From contig JAPFFF010000037.1 in NCBI GenBank assembly GCA_039105265.1, positions 310,001-374,000 of the forward strand: a stretch of DNA of 64,000 nucleotides, in the 5' to 3' direction. The notes below the pieces were generated by a model. It searched no databases, was not told where the DNA came from, and saw only the letters and a list, made by a program, of their open reading frames with translations. The stretch comes from Tritrichomonas musculus. Taxonomy: Eukaryota; Parabasalia; Tritrichomonadida; Tritrichomonadidae. The position numbers were made by a program, and so were the translations under genes. Shown here one piece after another: positions 20,590 to 31,346 of this stretch (position 1 is its first letter; every line of letters begins with the position of its first letter).

Positions 20590-21864
20590 CTATTCTTCAA
20601 TAATAAGAATTTGCTGAGCTAGTTTAGCAACATTTTCATTTTCAGACCATGACAATTTTTCAAAAAGTTGATATTCTTGAGTAATAATATCAACTAACAT
20701 CTTCTTTACATTTTGGTCTTGTTGTTCATGGAACATTAATATTGATTTCAAGCACTGTTCACAAAGGTCTTCATCGTTTGAATAAATTATTAATGAATCC
20801 AACAAATACTTCTTTTCATCCAAATTCAGCAATGAAAGAAAAGGAGTAGAAAGAAGTGTCATCAAGCTTAAATATTCAACTTTAAAAGGCTGCCTACTTA
20901 ATGCTCTTAAAAATACATTTTTTGACTCAACCAAATCTTCTTGACTAAAAATAGGAGAAAAGTATTGAATTAATTTGATAGCTTCAACACTTATTTTTGT
21001 CCAGTGACACTCTACAAATAAATAAATCATATTTATATGTCCGATAGGAGGCAAATTGACTATAACCATTAATTTCAGAGTTAATTCAATGCACCTTTCA
21101 TCTTCAGAATATAAATTATGAATGAACTCATTTTGAAGGAAATCGAGATTATTTAATTTTATACCAGGATTGTTCTGAAGCAACAAGATCAACGATTCCA
21201 TTGCGTTTGATGAGGTTTCAATACTTTTAGATGATATTAAATTTAATAGCTTTTGTATGTAATGATCGATAAAGCCATTTTCAAACAATAAACTCATTTT
21301 ATCAGGCATAGCTTCACTTGAAAAAGAAACAAATAAAGGCGAAACGGAATCAGGGTCTGAATTAATTAAAAGAGATGGAAGATCATATTTGAAAAGAAGA
21401 ATCTTACTATCTTCAAAAAATTTGAATAAAATACTATTAATGATAGATAACGAAAAAAGCTCGGTTACTTGATCACAATCAAATAATAATCTAGAGTAAA
21501 AATCAATAACTTCAGTTGTAAAGAAATTTGAGTTGACGATAAGACACGAATTACATTTCATTGCATGATGAAGAGAGTATAAAGCCTGGCTACGTATATA
21601 AATTAATTGCTGATTTGAAATAATCGAATGTAAAACTGATAAAAAATCATTTGTACTCGCAATATCTAAAAATTTATTCAAATTTTTTTGGTATCCATCA
21701 GTAATACAAGATTTTTGAAGATTTTCAATGAAATTTATTGATAAAGCGTCCAAAGAGAGACTCTGTTTGGTACTAAGTTTATAATTAATGTGTACTTGTG
21801 ACGCAGCAATTTCTTTTAAGAGGTTTCTTGATATCTTGGGTTTTCGTGAATTCGAAATTAACAT
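20590..21864 (-). CDS. ARM-like helical repeat protein
   Basis: A 424-residue all-helical protein with repeating Leu/Ile-rich helices of about 40 residues (for example SIETSSNAMESLILLLQNNP; AIKLIQYFSPIFSQEDL). This is the look of degenerate ARM/HEAT repeats and of the large trichomonad family of ARM-like proteins. The N-terminus is basic (KPKISRNLLKEIAASQVHINYKL), recalling the importin-beta-binding-type start of importin-alpha, but the classical Arg/Lys clusters are missing. No enzyme motif is seen. It is divergent from the initiator-binding-domain gene, with only about 90 bp between the starts. A scaffold or transport role is inference. The paralogue-like gene at 39112-40506 has the same style. 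Confidence 0.6.
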   Translation of the reverse strand: MLISNSRKPKISRNLLKEIAASQVHINYKLSTKQSLSLDALSINFIENLQKSCITDGYQKNLNKFLDIASTNDFLSVLHSIISNQQLIYIRSQALYSLHHAMKCNSCLIVNSNFFTTEVIDFYSRLLFDCDQVTELFSLSIINSILFKFFEDSKILLFKYDLPSLLINSDPDSVSPLFVSFSSEAMPDKMSLLFENGFIDHYIQKLLNLISSKSIETSSNAMESLILLLQNNPGIKLNNLDFLQNEFIHNLYSEDERCIELTLKLMVIVNLPPIGHINMIYLFVECHWTKISVEAIKLIQYFSPIFSQEDLVESKNVFLRALSRQPFKVEYLSLMTLLSTPFLSLLNLDEKKYLLDSLIIYSNDEDLCEQCLKSILMFHEQQDQNVKKMLVDIITQEYQLFEKLSWSENENVAKLAQQILIIEE

Positions 21865-21954
21865 CTTTTTTGTGAATTTGAATTAATACTGAATATTTGA
21901 ATACTCAATTACTCACCTAACAAATTTTATATAAAATTTTTCTTTCTCCTTCAT

Positions 21955-22968
21955 TTGACTTCTATATCTCCCGAATTAATTAAAATTCTGAAAACAAAAT
22001 CATCTAAAAAAGAATCATCCAAATTTACATATAAATTAAATGCTTTAATTCAATGGATTAATAATGACACTGATCGTCAAAATCTTGTTGGCCTAAGATA
22101 TAAACCACCAGATAGACTTGAAATCAAAAAACAGTCATTAGCAGCTACATTTCAGGTTCAAATTGATTCTCTTGTTTTGAATTTTCGTCGAAATGGTTTT
22201 ACATTTTTAAATAAAACTGATGACTGGTCAATTATATCTATACCAGAATCGGTATCATTTGATAACATGCCAAACAATTACCAATTTATTAATTCTGAGC
22301 CAATTTTTAATCAACCTCCCAAAAAAAATGAATCAAAAACCAGGCAAGCGTTAGTTATTCAACCACCACCATACAATAATCCAAAATCAAATTTAACCAA
22401 CAATTCATCATCATCCTTAACTTCTACTTTTCCAACATCGAGTTTTAATATCGTTTCAAAAATTGATTCTTCATTTATTACGCATTTAAAATCTAAGTGG
22501 AAAGTGATTTCAGATAATAGAGATATTACTTTAATGCCAATCGATTTATTTTTGACTCGAGTTTCTGAAGTCTATCAACTAAAAGATATAACACAAACAG
22601 AGGCTTTTCATCTTTTTTCACTCGTTAGTTTTTGCTCTATCCCTGGGTGGTTTTCTTTTGAAAACTTTATCATTTTGTCTACAAACTTTGGTGAAAAAAA
22701 TGCAATTTTACCAAAATTAGTTTCACTTCTTCAATCAAATCAAAAAACTGGAAATTGGATGCGATTTAAATTCAAAAATAGTCCTAAACCAAAAGAAAGT
22801 ACACGAGTTTACTTCAATTCGGGCGCTTCATATGGATTCATTGTTGTGAAACCAAACGGAAATAAATTTTTTGTATATAATGATTTTAATACGCCATTTT
22901 TTAGTGATTTTTTAATTGATGACAAAGGAAATCGGTATAATTGCTGGGACTCAATTATTAACAATTAG
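21955..22968 (+). CDS. Initiator-binding-domain (IBP39-like) transcription factor; start unclear
   Basis: About 337 codons. Residues 20-85 (SKFTYKLNALIQWIN ... LEIKKQSLAATFQV ... LVLNFRRNGFTFLNK) resemble the initiator-binding domain of Trichomonas IBP39, the winged-helix-type protein that reads the initiator (Inr) element of core promoters. A Ser/Asn-rich linker follows. The C-terminal ~175 residues (IDSSFITHLKSKWKVI ... GWFSFENFIILSTNFGEKN ... NWMRFKF) look like the IBP39 C-domain, which in the known protein contacts RNA polymerase II. The frame opens after a TGA at 21898-21900 and has no ATG before the whole IBD is read; the first usable codon is TTG at 21955, beside TCATTTG. No intron with the trichomonad 3' motif is visible upstream. 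Non-AUG start, missing exon or sequence error are all possible. Confidence 0.7.
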   Translation: MTSISPELIKILKTKSSKKESSKFTYKLNALIQWINNDTDRQNLVGLRYKPPDRLEIKKQSLAATFQVQIDSLVLNFRRNGFTFLNKTDDWSIISIPESVSFDNMPNNYQFINSEPIFNQPPKKNESKTRQALVIQPPPYNNPKSNLTNNSSSSLTSTFPTSSFNIVSKIDSSFITHLKSKWKVISDNRDITLMPIDLFLTRVSEVYQLKDITQTEAFHLFSLVSFCSIPGWFSFENFIILSTNFGEKNAILPKLVSLLQSNQKTGNWMRFKFKNSPKPKESTRVYFNSGASYGFIVVKPNGNKFFVYNDFNTPFFSDFLIDDKGNRYNCWDSIINN

Positions 22969-23431
22969 GATGGCAGACAAAGCTAATGCTTTTTTAAAAG
23001 AAATAATTTATTTCATTTCAAAGTTAATGCAAATGAATTTTTTTTACTATTTGATTAAATATTCCTTATTTCTGTTCGATGATATCAGACTGATATATTA
23101 TTATTAATAAATTTTAATAAAACATAAATAATTCTAATCACAATTTAAAATATTAATAAGAGTTATGCGCAAATCATTTTTCAAATAATTATACACTTGG
23201 ATGAATAAGTTATAGCATTAGTTTAAAATAGATGTAGTCAAAAGATATCATTTTTATCAAATCAAAAAACAAATTAAGAAAGTTGGAAAAAGAACTTGAA
23301 ATCTCAAAATGCTTTCTTTATGAAGACCATGAAACTCAAACAAAACGAAAAAAGAGAAAATATTCAACCTTTGATTATTTAACTAAATAATAATAATATT
23401 TATTAAAAAAAATTCAAATAGATTACAAATT
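22969..23431. other. Intergenic, convergent gene ends
   Basis: About 460 bp between the IBD gene and the tail of the AGC kinase gene. A short overlapping frame (22916-23107) is a shadow. Nothing else is seen. Confidence 0.5.
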
Positions 23432-26400
23432 TTAATTCTCTTGATCATCATCATCAGATACAAGAGTAACCGCATTATTTGTATCCTTATTATGATCATC
23501 ATCACTATCATCATTATCGTTACCAATATTCTCATTAAAGCTCACCTTTCTAACATTTTTATTACCAGGGGAAGTTGGAATGTTTCTTCTTGGGTCGTCA
23601 TTTTGAAGTATTATCTGGACATGCTTTGAAGAATGAAGTGATTGGCATTTTCCTTTCCCACTGTCATCAATCAGACTCGAAGTTCTAGGTGAAGATTCAT
23701 TTGAGTGACTCACTTGATGTTGGAGATTTTGTGAATTACAATGCTGACGATGGACATTCTTATGAGGAGAAGCAGTCTGGACTTGCAACTGTCCCAATGA
23801 ATGATATGAAGCCAAAAATGCATTCGAATCCATTAATTGACTCTCATTCTTAAGATCTTCATTGGATGCTATTGGCGAATTCTTGTCTGACCAGCTTCCA
23901 ATGCTGCTATTGTTTCCACTGCTACTTTTATGAGATCTCATGCTCCGCATAATCTCAGAAAGATCAATTGAACTACTCGAGCTTGACTTCATTACACCCA
24001 CGATCGGCTTCTTTTTATTGTCAGGTAAACTGTTATCACCACTAATTACTTTTTTGTGAATGTCATAACCATCTTCTTTACTTTCTTCTTCTTCCTCCTC
24101 TTCAATAATTTCATATTCATATTCAACTTGATTTTGGTTTTGTTGAGGAATTTTGGTAATTTGAGAAATTTGACCATTAAATTGAGGAAAGCCATTCAAT
24201 TCATCATCATCATTGTTCATATTTGAAGGTCCTATCAAATCACTCAACGTTCTTGGTTTATTTTTGCTGTTACTATTGTCTTCGTTGCCCATTCGGAAGA
24301 GAAGGGGCGACTGCACTTCGTCTTGCGTTGCACTTGTATCGTTGTTTATATTATCATTCAAATCATCTTCATTTGTGAATGAAGGAGAGGATAGTAAATC
24401 AAGCACATCAAGGTTGCTAAAAGAATTTGATTTCAGCTGCTTTTTCAGCTTCTTGCCTTCACTGCTCTGCTTTCCTGAAGAAATTGGTGTAGAAGAGATA
24501 GGATTAGATAGAAGAGAGGCAACTGTTAACGATGAGCTATCGAATTCATTGGATGATTTACTTTGCTTTTTCTTTTGCAAAATAACATCTAGTGAATGTT
24601 TCCTTTTCAAATCGCTGACAACATTTGTGTTTTTCTTTTTTAATTGGTCAACTGCAACGGCCTGAAATTGTGAAATCTCCTTGGATAGCTCTTTATGGTA
24701 GTTTGGATTGACGTCAGCTATATCGTCAATGATATCTGAATCATCTTCATCTTTGAAAGTGTATCTCTGTTGAAAGTAATTCGTATCAGATGATGTTTTC
24801 AATTCAGGTACAAAAGGAGGTTCTGCAGTCTTTGTGTCGACACCTTTAAACCAAGGATGTTGAATAATTTCTTCAATACTTTTTTCGCCTAGTCTTTTAT
24901 GCGGATCAATGACAAACAGCTTCTTCAATAGATCGATAACTTCAGGCGAAAATCCTTCTTCTTCCATCTCCGAAAAATCAATATGGGCACGAAGAATATT
25001 TGTATGTGTCTCTTCTTCGTTTTCTCCGTGGAATGGCGGTTCACCCATTAAAAACTCATATAACATGACACCTAATGACCAGTAGTCAGCTGTAAATGAG
25101 TGTGGCTGACTTAATATGATTTCAGGAGCAGTGTAATCAGGGGTGCCAACAAATGAATTGGCAGATGCTAATGACGGATCTGATATAACAGCTTGTCGAT
25201 CAAAGGCTCCAAGATGGCTGAGACCAAAATCTGTTAATTTAAGGGCTCCAGTTGTACTAACAAGAACATTATCTGGCTTTATGTCTCTATGAATGATACC
25301 ATTTGATCGTAAATATTTAAGAGCATCTAGAATTTCCATGGTATATAATTTGGCTACATCTTCATCTAATGATCCAAGAGTATCTAGAAGTGAATACAAG
25401 TCACCACCTGGAAGATACTCCATGACCAAATATAAATTATTTTTCCCTATAAATGAATAATCTATGAGTTAGCTTATATTAAAAAATGAATTTTTTCTAT
25501 AAAATCATTCAAATTGAATATTTTCATTCAATTTGAATTATTTTATTAAGAAAAAATTCTATGTGAACATACAAAAATTAACTATAAATGGATTATTAAA
25601 TTGCATCAATATATCCCTTTCTGCAAGAACTCTTTTAACTTGGTTCTTTTGCTTCATTTCATTTTTTGGTAAAACTTTAATTGCATACAAATCACCTGTT
25701 TTCTTTTTCTGTCCGAGAAATACTCGTGCATACGCACCTGCTGAAATTCTCTTTAAAAAAATAAAATCAGCAACTGTTGCTTGCGAAGTTGCTTGATCAT
25801 TTCCACTAAGTCTTGTATTGCGTAAAATACTTGCTGCATTGGTCAACGCAATAGTTAGTCTTCTTTTTTCTCTAACCAAAAGAGAGGCAGATTGTATAAA
25901 CTGCGTTGTGCTAGGAAGTTTTGTCGAATAAAGAAGTGCTGCTTGAATGGTTGCAAGATCATCTGCTGCATCTCCAACGTGAGCATCTAATGTATAAGCT
26001 CGTCTCAATAAAAGATATATTTGCAAAATTGGAATAGTTTCTTCAATCATTAGCATTCTAATTCCTGGCCAGTCAACTTTTAAATATTGATCTGCTATGG
26101 AATTGAGTTGCTCAAGAATTTGCAGATTAACCTCATTCAATTTTGCTTCGGATTGATATGCAGCAATACAGGAATCTGTATGCTTTTCGAATAAATGAAT
26201 TGGTACATGTTCGTCGCAGATTCGGCAAACCACCAACTCTTCTTTGTTTATTCCTTCGAGGTTAGGAGATTGCTTGTCACTCATATTTTCATGCGAATGC
26301 TTTTGAGCTGCTTCGTAAATTAAAGTAGATTCGATTTTTGTAATAGTAAACATTGAACGTATTAAGGTAGATACCCATTTTTCGATAATGGAATTAACAC

Positions 26401-26725
26401 CTTCTGATAGAATATTTCTTGCTTCATTTAAAATTACTTCTTCCATCGTAAAAAGATCTTTTAAATTGCAGTATAATATATTTTTGTAAAAAATTTTAAG
26501 TTTTTGGATAGCTTCCATATCTAAACTCGAAAAACCTTCGAATTTTACATCTTTATTTTTGTTTAAATTATATTCAATAGGCGTTAATAACGTTCGAACT
26601 GATTTTAAAAGAGTAAAAACACGCTGCGCTGCAGATTCAGCATTTCCAGATGCAACAAAACTCATCCCGCCAACAATCGGTGCATACATTGATACGGTTG
26701 AAGATAATGGAGGCTCTGTAGACAT
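23432..26725 (-). CDS. Rim15/IREH-like AGC Ser/Thr kinase, two exons
   Basis: Exons 26725-25573 and 25461-23432 join across a 111-nt intron to give 1060 residues. The N-terminal part has a CX2C...HX3C finger (CRICDEHVPIHLFEKHTDSC, residues 167-186), as in Rim15/IREH-type kinases, within a helical region. The kinase domain runs from about 320 to 595: ISAGAYARVF loop, Lys350 in YAIKVLPK, HRD at 442-444 and DFG at 462-464, then GTPDYTAPE and DYWSLGVMLYEFLMGEPPF. Splicing restores NFYYSFIGKNNLYLVMEYL across the junction, exactly what AGC kinases need between beta-4 and beta-5. An AGC tail (PPFVPELKTSSDTNYFQQRY) is present. A long Ser/Asn/Asp-rich tail follows. Rim15-group kinases regulate quiescence and mitotic exit elsewhere; the role here is inferred. 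Confidence 0.88.
25462..25572 (-). other. Spliceosomal intron, 111 nt
   Basis: On the minus strand it starts GTATGTTC (5' splice site from 25572) and ends GCTAACTCATAG (to 25462), a version of the trichomonad ACTAACACACAG branch-point/3' splice motif. Removal joins ...IVNF to YYSF... in frame inside a kinase domain. Unspliced, the frame meets a stop four codons past the junction. A perfect 13-bp hairpin (25507-25519 with 25526-25538) sits inside and would shorten the distance between the splice sites. Confidence 0.9.
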
Positions 26726-27576
26726 TTAATATATATAGAATAAAGGGAACTAATTGAAAAATTTGAATCATTTTCTTGATTTTTTTGAAATATAAACAAT
26801 ATTTGAATTAAATTCTTGAAATGAATAATTTATTTTTAAATAATACTTTATTCAAAAAATACTTAAAAAAACTAATTTTATTCACTATTATACATCGTTT
26901 TTGCTTTTTTCGATTATCAAAAAAAATGCAAGAGAATGCTTAGATATAAAATGAATACTCAAATGATATACAATTATTGTTAAATCAATCTTTTCATATG
27001 GTCAATCAAGTTGAGCGGTTAACAATTTCAATGCTTTTTATCTTTCGATCACATTTAAAAAAACGTAATTATTGCGACGCACCAAAAGATAATTTTATTA
27101 ATATAATGATTACCATTGAATCTTGCAAGTAAGAAAGAGGAATAATATAAAAATAATCAAGAAAAATTAGTGATAGTTTTCACTTTTTTTAAAAATAATA
27201 TCAGGTAAGCATTAACTATTACATGCATACATATAAAATTGCACATTTTATATGAGTAATTGTTTCTCATGAGATAATAATTCGTATTGTTAATTCATAA
27301 AATATCAAATTGATATTATGATTTAAAAATATAACTCAGATTAAAATATTATTACATTAAAGCAAAATATTAGAGATATCACTTAGATATATATCATTAA
27401 AAGCCCTAAATAATCAATTTCTGCAATTCAAAACCAAAAAGCTGAAAATTGAGGAAGCAAAATAACATAATGCAATTATTCAAAGGATTATTCATATCAT
27501 AATAAGATGAATATAACATTAATGAAAAAAAAATCTTCTATGGCCATTTATACATTCATTTCAATATATAAAGTAA
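26726..27576. other. Divergent intergenic region, about 850 bp
   Basis: Between the AGC kinase (minus) and the rhodanese-like gene (plus). It is AT-rich with no ORF or RNA gene. A TCATTTCA string 24 bp before the ATG at 27577 fits the trichomonad initiator pattern TCA-Py-(T/A), but such strings are common here. Confidence 0.4.
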
Positions 27577-27960
27577 ATGGGAGAAAGAGCTCTTCTATCA
27601 CTAAAACCACAAGCATTAGTTGGATATATGGAAAGCAATTTAAAATTGATGATAATAGACGTTCGTGATGCTGATTACGGAGAAGGAGGAATTATTAAAT
27701 CTGCAACTAATATTAATTCCATGTTCTTTAATGCAGCGATCATTAATGATCTTCTCAAAAAAGCTAAAGAACAAGACATTTCTTTCATAGTTTTGTATTG
27801 TCAATACGGACAGCAAAGAAGCGTTAAATGCGCAAAAACGATGAATAATGTTTTAAACGATATGGAATCTCCACCATTACTTCAAATATGTTATTTAGAA
27901 GGAGGATTTAATGCTTTCCTTTCCTCTTTTAAAGATACTCAGTATATTGAAAAAGTATAA
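27577..27960 (+). CDS. Single-domain rhodanese / Cdc25-like (Acr2/Arr2-type) protein
   Basis: A 127-residue single rhodanese fold. It has IIDVRDADYGEGGIIKSATNI near the start and a CX5R active-site loop (Cys75-Arg81, CQYGQQRS). The CX5R length (not the longer loop of Cdc25 mitotic phosphatases) and the small size resemble the eukaryotic Acr2/Arr2/Ych1 and plant CDC25-like group, which act as arsenate reductases or phosphatases. The usual GGHI is GGII here, so a His common in the family is absent. The substrate cannot be decided from sequence. The ATG at 27577 is the first in the frame. Confidence 0.75.
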   Translation: MGERALLSLKPQALVGYMESNLKLMIIDVRDADYGEGGIIKSATNINSMFFNAAIINDLLKKAKEQDISFIVLYCQYGQQRSVKCAKTMNNVLNDMESPPLLQICYLEGGFNAFLSSFKDTQYIEKV

Positions 27961-28270
27961 GTTTTTTTTTTTTATTTGCAATTGATCATATATTAATACA
28001 AATAACCAAAATACAAGAAATCATAATGCCAGTCAGAAAAATTTTGTAATATTAATAAAAGAGCAAAGTTATTAAATAAACTTTTTTAATAAAAAACTTA
28101 ACACATTGTTAAATACAATTTATTATTATAATTAGAAAGGATACGATGATATTTCAATTAAAGAAAGAACATAGTCATTTACTTGAATGAATGCCATAAA
28201 TCAAATGCTAAATCTTAGATTATAGATTTATCATTACTTTATTTATACTAATAAAATCAAAGTTTTGTAA
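27961..28270. other. Intergenic, convergent gene ends
   Basis: 310 bp, AT-rich. Nothing seen beyond a T-run directly after the stop codon. Confidence 0.5.
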
Positions 28271-28822
28271 CTATTTTTTGTCAGTTGGCAAATTGAGAGA
28301 ACTTATATAATTCAATAGTTTATCAGTATGAGATTTAATAAATTCTGTTCGATTTTGCGACTCTTCTTCTGATTCATCAAGTATTCCACGATCTGAGAGG
28401 TCTCCCATTATTGTGAAAATTTGCTGCTCAATATTCATTATATCAAAAATAGAAGCATAAGGACGTGATTTTTGGATAGCATTATAAGAAATATTATTGA
28501 TAGATTTTATGGTATTGAGAAGTATAGAAGAAAGAATTGTTCCGCCAGCACTTGAATCAGTTTTTGGCTGCTGAAGTAAATCAGATAAAACAGAAAGGGC
28601 TTCATCTAAACTTTGATTAACTTCACTGATTTGCAAATCAACATCGGAAATTTGTTTGGCTATTCTTTCACTGTCTGGAATAGAAATTGATAAATCGTTA
28701 ATAATTATGCTCTGGCCTTCACATTGAAATGAAAGTTTTTGATTAATTGAAGAATCTTGCTCTAACCTGTTCTGAGCTTCTGTTGGTAATGTCAAAAGTT
28801 GTTGAATTGGATTTTTATTCAT
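28271..28822 (-). CDS. Small coiled-coil protein of unknown function
   Basis: 183 residues. Residues 50-95 (ERIAKQISDVDLQISEVNQSLDEALSVLSDLLQ) form a clear heptad coiled coil. A helical second half (SILLNTIKSINNISYNAIQKSRPYASIFDIMNIEQQIF) and an acidic turn (DESEEESQNR) follow. No catalytic motif, signal or membrane segment is seen. It is divergent from the LisH-like gene with only 48 bp between the start codons, so the two probably share a promoter region. I do not recognise the family. Confidence 0.6.
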   Translation of the reverse strand: MNKNPIQQLLTLPTEAQNRLEQDSSINQKLSFQCEGQSIIINDLSISIPDSERIAKQISDVDLQISEVNQSLDEALSVLSDLLQQPKTDSSAGGTILSSILLNTIKSINNISYNAIQKSRPYASIFDIMNIEQQIFTIMGDLSDRGILDESEEESQNRTEFIKSHTDKLLNYISSLNLPTDKK

Positions 28823-28870
28823 TGATATAAAAAATATTTTTAAACGGCCTTTTAATCCATCTTTTAAAAC

Positions 28871-29401
28871 ATGAAAAATTCTTCCAAAAACGATACTTCA
28901 ACAAAAACATCAGCATATATGAAAAAATGCGGTGTTCCTGATAAATTACATTCTCGAATGATCTACTATTTATGCGATATTATATATCAAAATAAAGATT
29001 CGACAGAAATAAATTACAAGCCTTTACTTTCATCTGTAAACATTCTTAATAATGCAATTTGGGCTGATGCATTAAAAATTGTTTTTGAATATTTAAATGA
29101 GAATCATATGGATCATACACTTTCTACCATCAAAATAGAATATCCTCAATTTCAAGAAGAAAAAATTACAACTAATGAAAGCATTTATGAAAGAATTAAC
29201 GATTTAATCAAAAAAGGAAGCACAGAAAAGAATTTTCATGCTCTGGTTCAATCATTTTTAAGTGATTTGCCATTAAAAAATACTACAAAAAGTACGCAAT
29301 TACTATACCCTGATATAACTTCTAGTGAATCATTAGGACTAGATATTTCAAATATATCAGAAGACAATAGTTTAAATATCGACTCTTTTCATGAAGACTA
29401 A
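28871..29401 (+). CDS. Small protein with LisH-like motif
   Basis: 176 residues. Residues 63-93 (ADALKIVFEYLNENHMDHTLSTIKIEYPQF) resemble a LisH motif, with its pattern of two helices ending in a Leu/Phe-rich turn. LisH motifs dimerise proteins of the centrosome, cilium and ubiquitin pathways. A preceding helical region (LHSRMIYYLCDIIYQNKDS) is typical of the FOP/OFD1-type neighbourhood. The C-terminus is acidic and Ser-rich. A basal-body role would fit a flagellate but is inference. The promoter is shared with the divergent coiled-coil gene. Confidence 0.55.
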   Translation: MKNSSKNDTSTKTSAYMKKCGVPDKLHSRMIYYLCDIIYQNKDSTEINYKPLLSSVNILNNAIWADALKIVFEYLNENHMDHTLSTIKIEYPQFQEEKITTNESIYERINDLIKKGSTEKNFHALVQSFLSDLPLKNTTKSTQLLYPDITSSESLGLDISNISEDNSLNIDSFHED

Positions 29402-29762
29402 TTGCAAATCAATAGTTTTGATAGTTTATTAAATAAATCTGTATTTTGATTCATAGTATTGTTGAATAATTATTTTGAATATTTAAAAAAAAAAAATTTA
29501 AAAATACAAAAAATATAGAAAAATGAATGCGGGCTGAAAAATTTCTATTATGTAATGAAAATTTAACAGAAATTGTGTTCGTTTTTTTATTCATTAGTTT
29601 AAAATTGAATAAATTTTCCGTTTTTTTTTTTTTTTTTTCTTTTGATAAATTATTGATAAAAAAAGGCCAAATCCTATCATTAATTGTAACCATTTCCATC
29701 CTTTTTTAGAAATAAAAAATTTTATTTATTGAATATCGAAATAATATTTACTTTAGCAACAA
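29402..29762. other. Intergenic, no feature seen
   Basis: 360 bp between two plus-strand genes. Short ORFs on both strands (29451-29699, 29527-29709) are shadows of T/A runs. It contains the promoter of the phosphatase gene. Confidence 0.5.
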
Positions 29763-30872
29763 ATGCAAAATGAAGCTAAACTCCAATCAATCGTTAACTC
29801 TATTATTGATATAAGCAACCGCTATCGTTTTTCCACCGCAGATGTCAATTGGATGTGCCAATCTATTATACCAATATTTTTATCTGAGCCATCCTTACTC
29901 GAACTCGAACCGCCAGTGTATATATGTGGCGATATACATGGACAGCTATATGATTTACTTCGCGTTTTTGAAAATGGGGGAATGCCACCAAACGCTACAT
30001 ATTTATTTTTAGGCGATTATGTTGATCGTGGAGATAAAAGTGTTGAAGTTATTTGCTTACTTTTCGCATTAAAACTTCTATATCCCAAAAATATTTACCT
30101 TTTACGCGGAAATCACGAAAGCCCCGAAATGACAGAACTTTTTGGATTTGCGGAAGAATGTAAAAAGAAATTAAGTCGATCTATGTGGCCCACTTTCTTA
30201 AAGGTTTTTGATACTCTTCCAATTGGTGCGGTTGTTGGAAGTCAATATTTTTGCATACACGGTGGACTAAGTCCAAGTCTTAAAACACTCGATGATGTTC
30301 GACAAATTAAGCGGCCAACTTCTATTCCAGAAGATGGATTACTGGCCGACCTTTTATGGTCTGATCCAAATCCAAATACTAGAGAATGGGGCCCTAATGA
30401 CAGAGGTGCTACAATAACTTGGGGGCTAAAAATTGCTACTCGGTTTTTATCACAAACAAAACTTGCATGCATAGTTCGTGGCCATCAAATGGCAATGAAT
30501 GGATTTGACTTTCCTTTTTCTCCAGTTCAAAATACAGTAACTGTATTTACTGCATCAAAATATGCAAATGAATATCAGAATCGCGCAGCATATATGTCAA
30601 TTGAAGACAAAGAAGGATTTTCATTTATAATGCTCCCAAGTAAAAAACCTAGGCTCAAGCCTATAGCAGTTGATGGAGCAGATGTTGCAATATCATTGCC
30701 AACAACCACAACGACATCAACAAAAACTATGTCTACTCCTACTCCGAAACGAAAAAGCTCAGTACCAAAATCAAGTGATATGACAACTCCCAATAACGAA
30801 CAAAAAGTTACACGTCCATCAACTGCTCGTGTGACCAAGAGTGAAAGCTCTAGGAGAAAGTCCAAAAAGTAG
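29763..30872 (+). CDS. PP1-like Ser/Thr protein phosphatase (PPP family)
   Basis: A 369-residue enzyme. The metal-binding and catalytic motifs are intact: GDIHGQ (Asp57, His59), GDYVDRG (from residue 84), RGNHE (Asn117, His118), IHGG and RGHQ. LLWSDPNPN...WGPNDRG is the PP1/PP2A signature. The family hydrolyses phosphoserine/phosphothreonine with two metal ions. Divergent points: the loop usually reading SAPNYCGE in PP1 is TASKYANE here, so the Cys that reacts with microcystin is missing, and GNHECAS is GNHESPE. A Ser/Thr/Lys-rich tail of about 65 residues is likely disordered. The beta12-13 loop change predicts altered inhibitor sensitivity (inference). The ATG at 29763 follows a normal short leader. 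Confidence 0.92.
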   Translation: MQNEAKLQSIVNSIIDISNRYRFSTADVNWMCQSIIPIFLSEPSLLELEPPVYICGDIHGQLYDLLRVFENGGMPPNATYLFLGDYVDRGDKSVEVICLLFALKLLYPKNIYLLRGNHESPEMTELFGFAEECKKKLSRSMWPTFLKVFDTLPIGAVVGSQYFCIHGGLSPSLKTLDDVRQIKRPTSIPEDGLLADLLWSDPNPNTREWGPNDRGATITWGLKIATRFLSQTKLACIVRGHQMAMNGFDFPFSPVQNTVTVFTASKYANEYQNRAAYMSIEDKEGFSFIMLPSKKPRLKPIAVDGADVAISLPTTTTTSTKTMSTPTPKRKSSVPKSSDMTTPNNEQKVTRPSTARVTKSESSRRKSKK

Positions 30873-31346
30873 ATAATTATTACAATTGTTTATTTATATT
30901 TTTAAATTAAATTATGTTGAATTATTATTATTCATTTTTCGATAATTCGATAGAACAATAATAAAATTCATGTACATGTATAAATCATAAATTTATTTGA
31001 AAATTTGAATATATTTTAGATTTTTTATTTTCTGAAAGATATAAAATTTTTCTGAAAATAATTGATATTTGAACTTTTTTGATTGGCCAAAGATGATTTC
31101 TTTAGCAACACCATAAATTATTTTAATGCAACATGTTTTTATAAGTAAAATATGAAAAAATGATTTTTACATTACCATTCAAAAATTCTGAACTCTCTTA
31201 AAAAATAATTTTGCGGTTTAAAAAAATAAAAAACAGTTTATTTAAAAATATCCAAAATATTTATAGCAAATACAGCAACTATAATCAATTTTGATAAACA
31301 AACATTTTATTACAATAAATATAAATATAATTTGTCTAAAAATTCA
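30873..31346. other. Intergenic, convergent gene ends
   Basis: About 470 bp of AT-rich DNA with no ORF, RNA gene or notable repeat. Confidence 0.5.
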
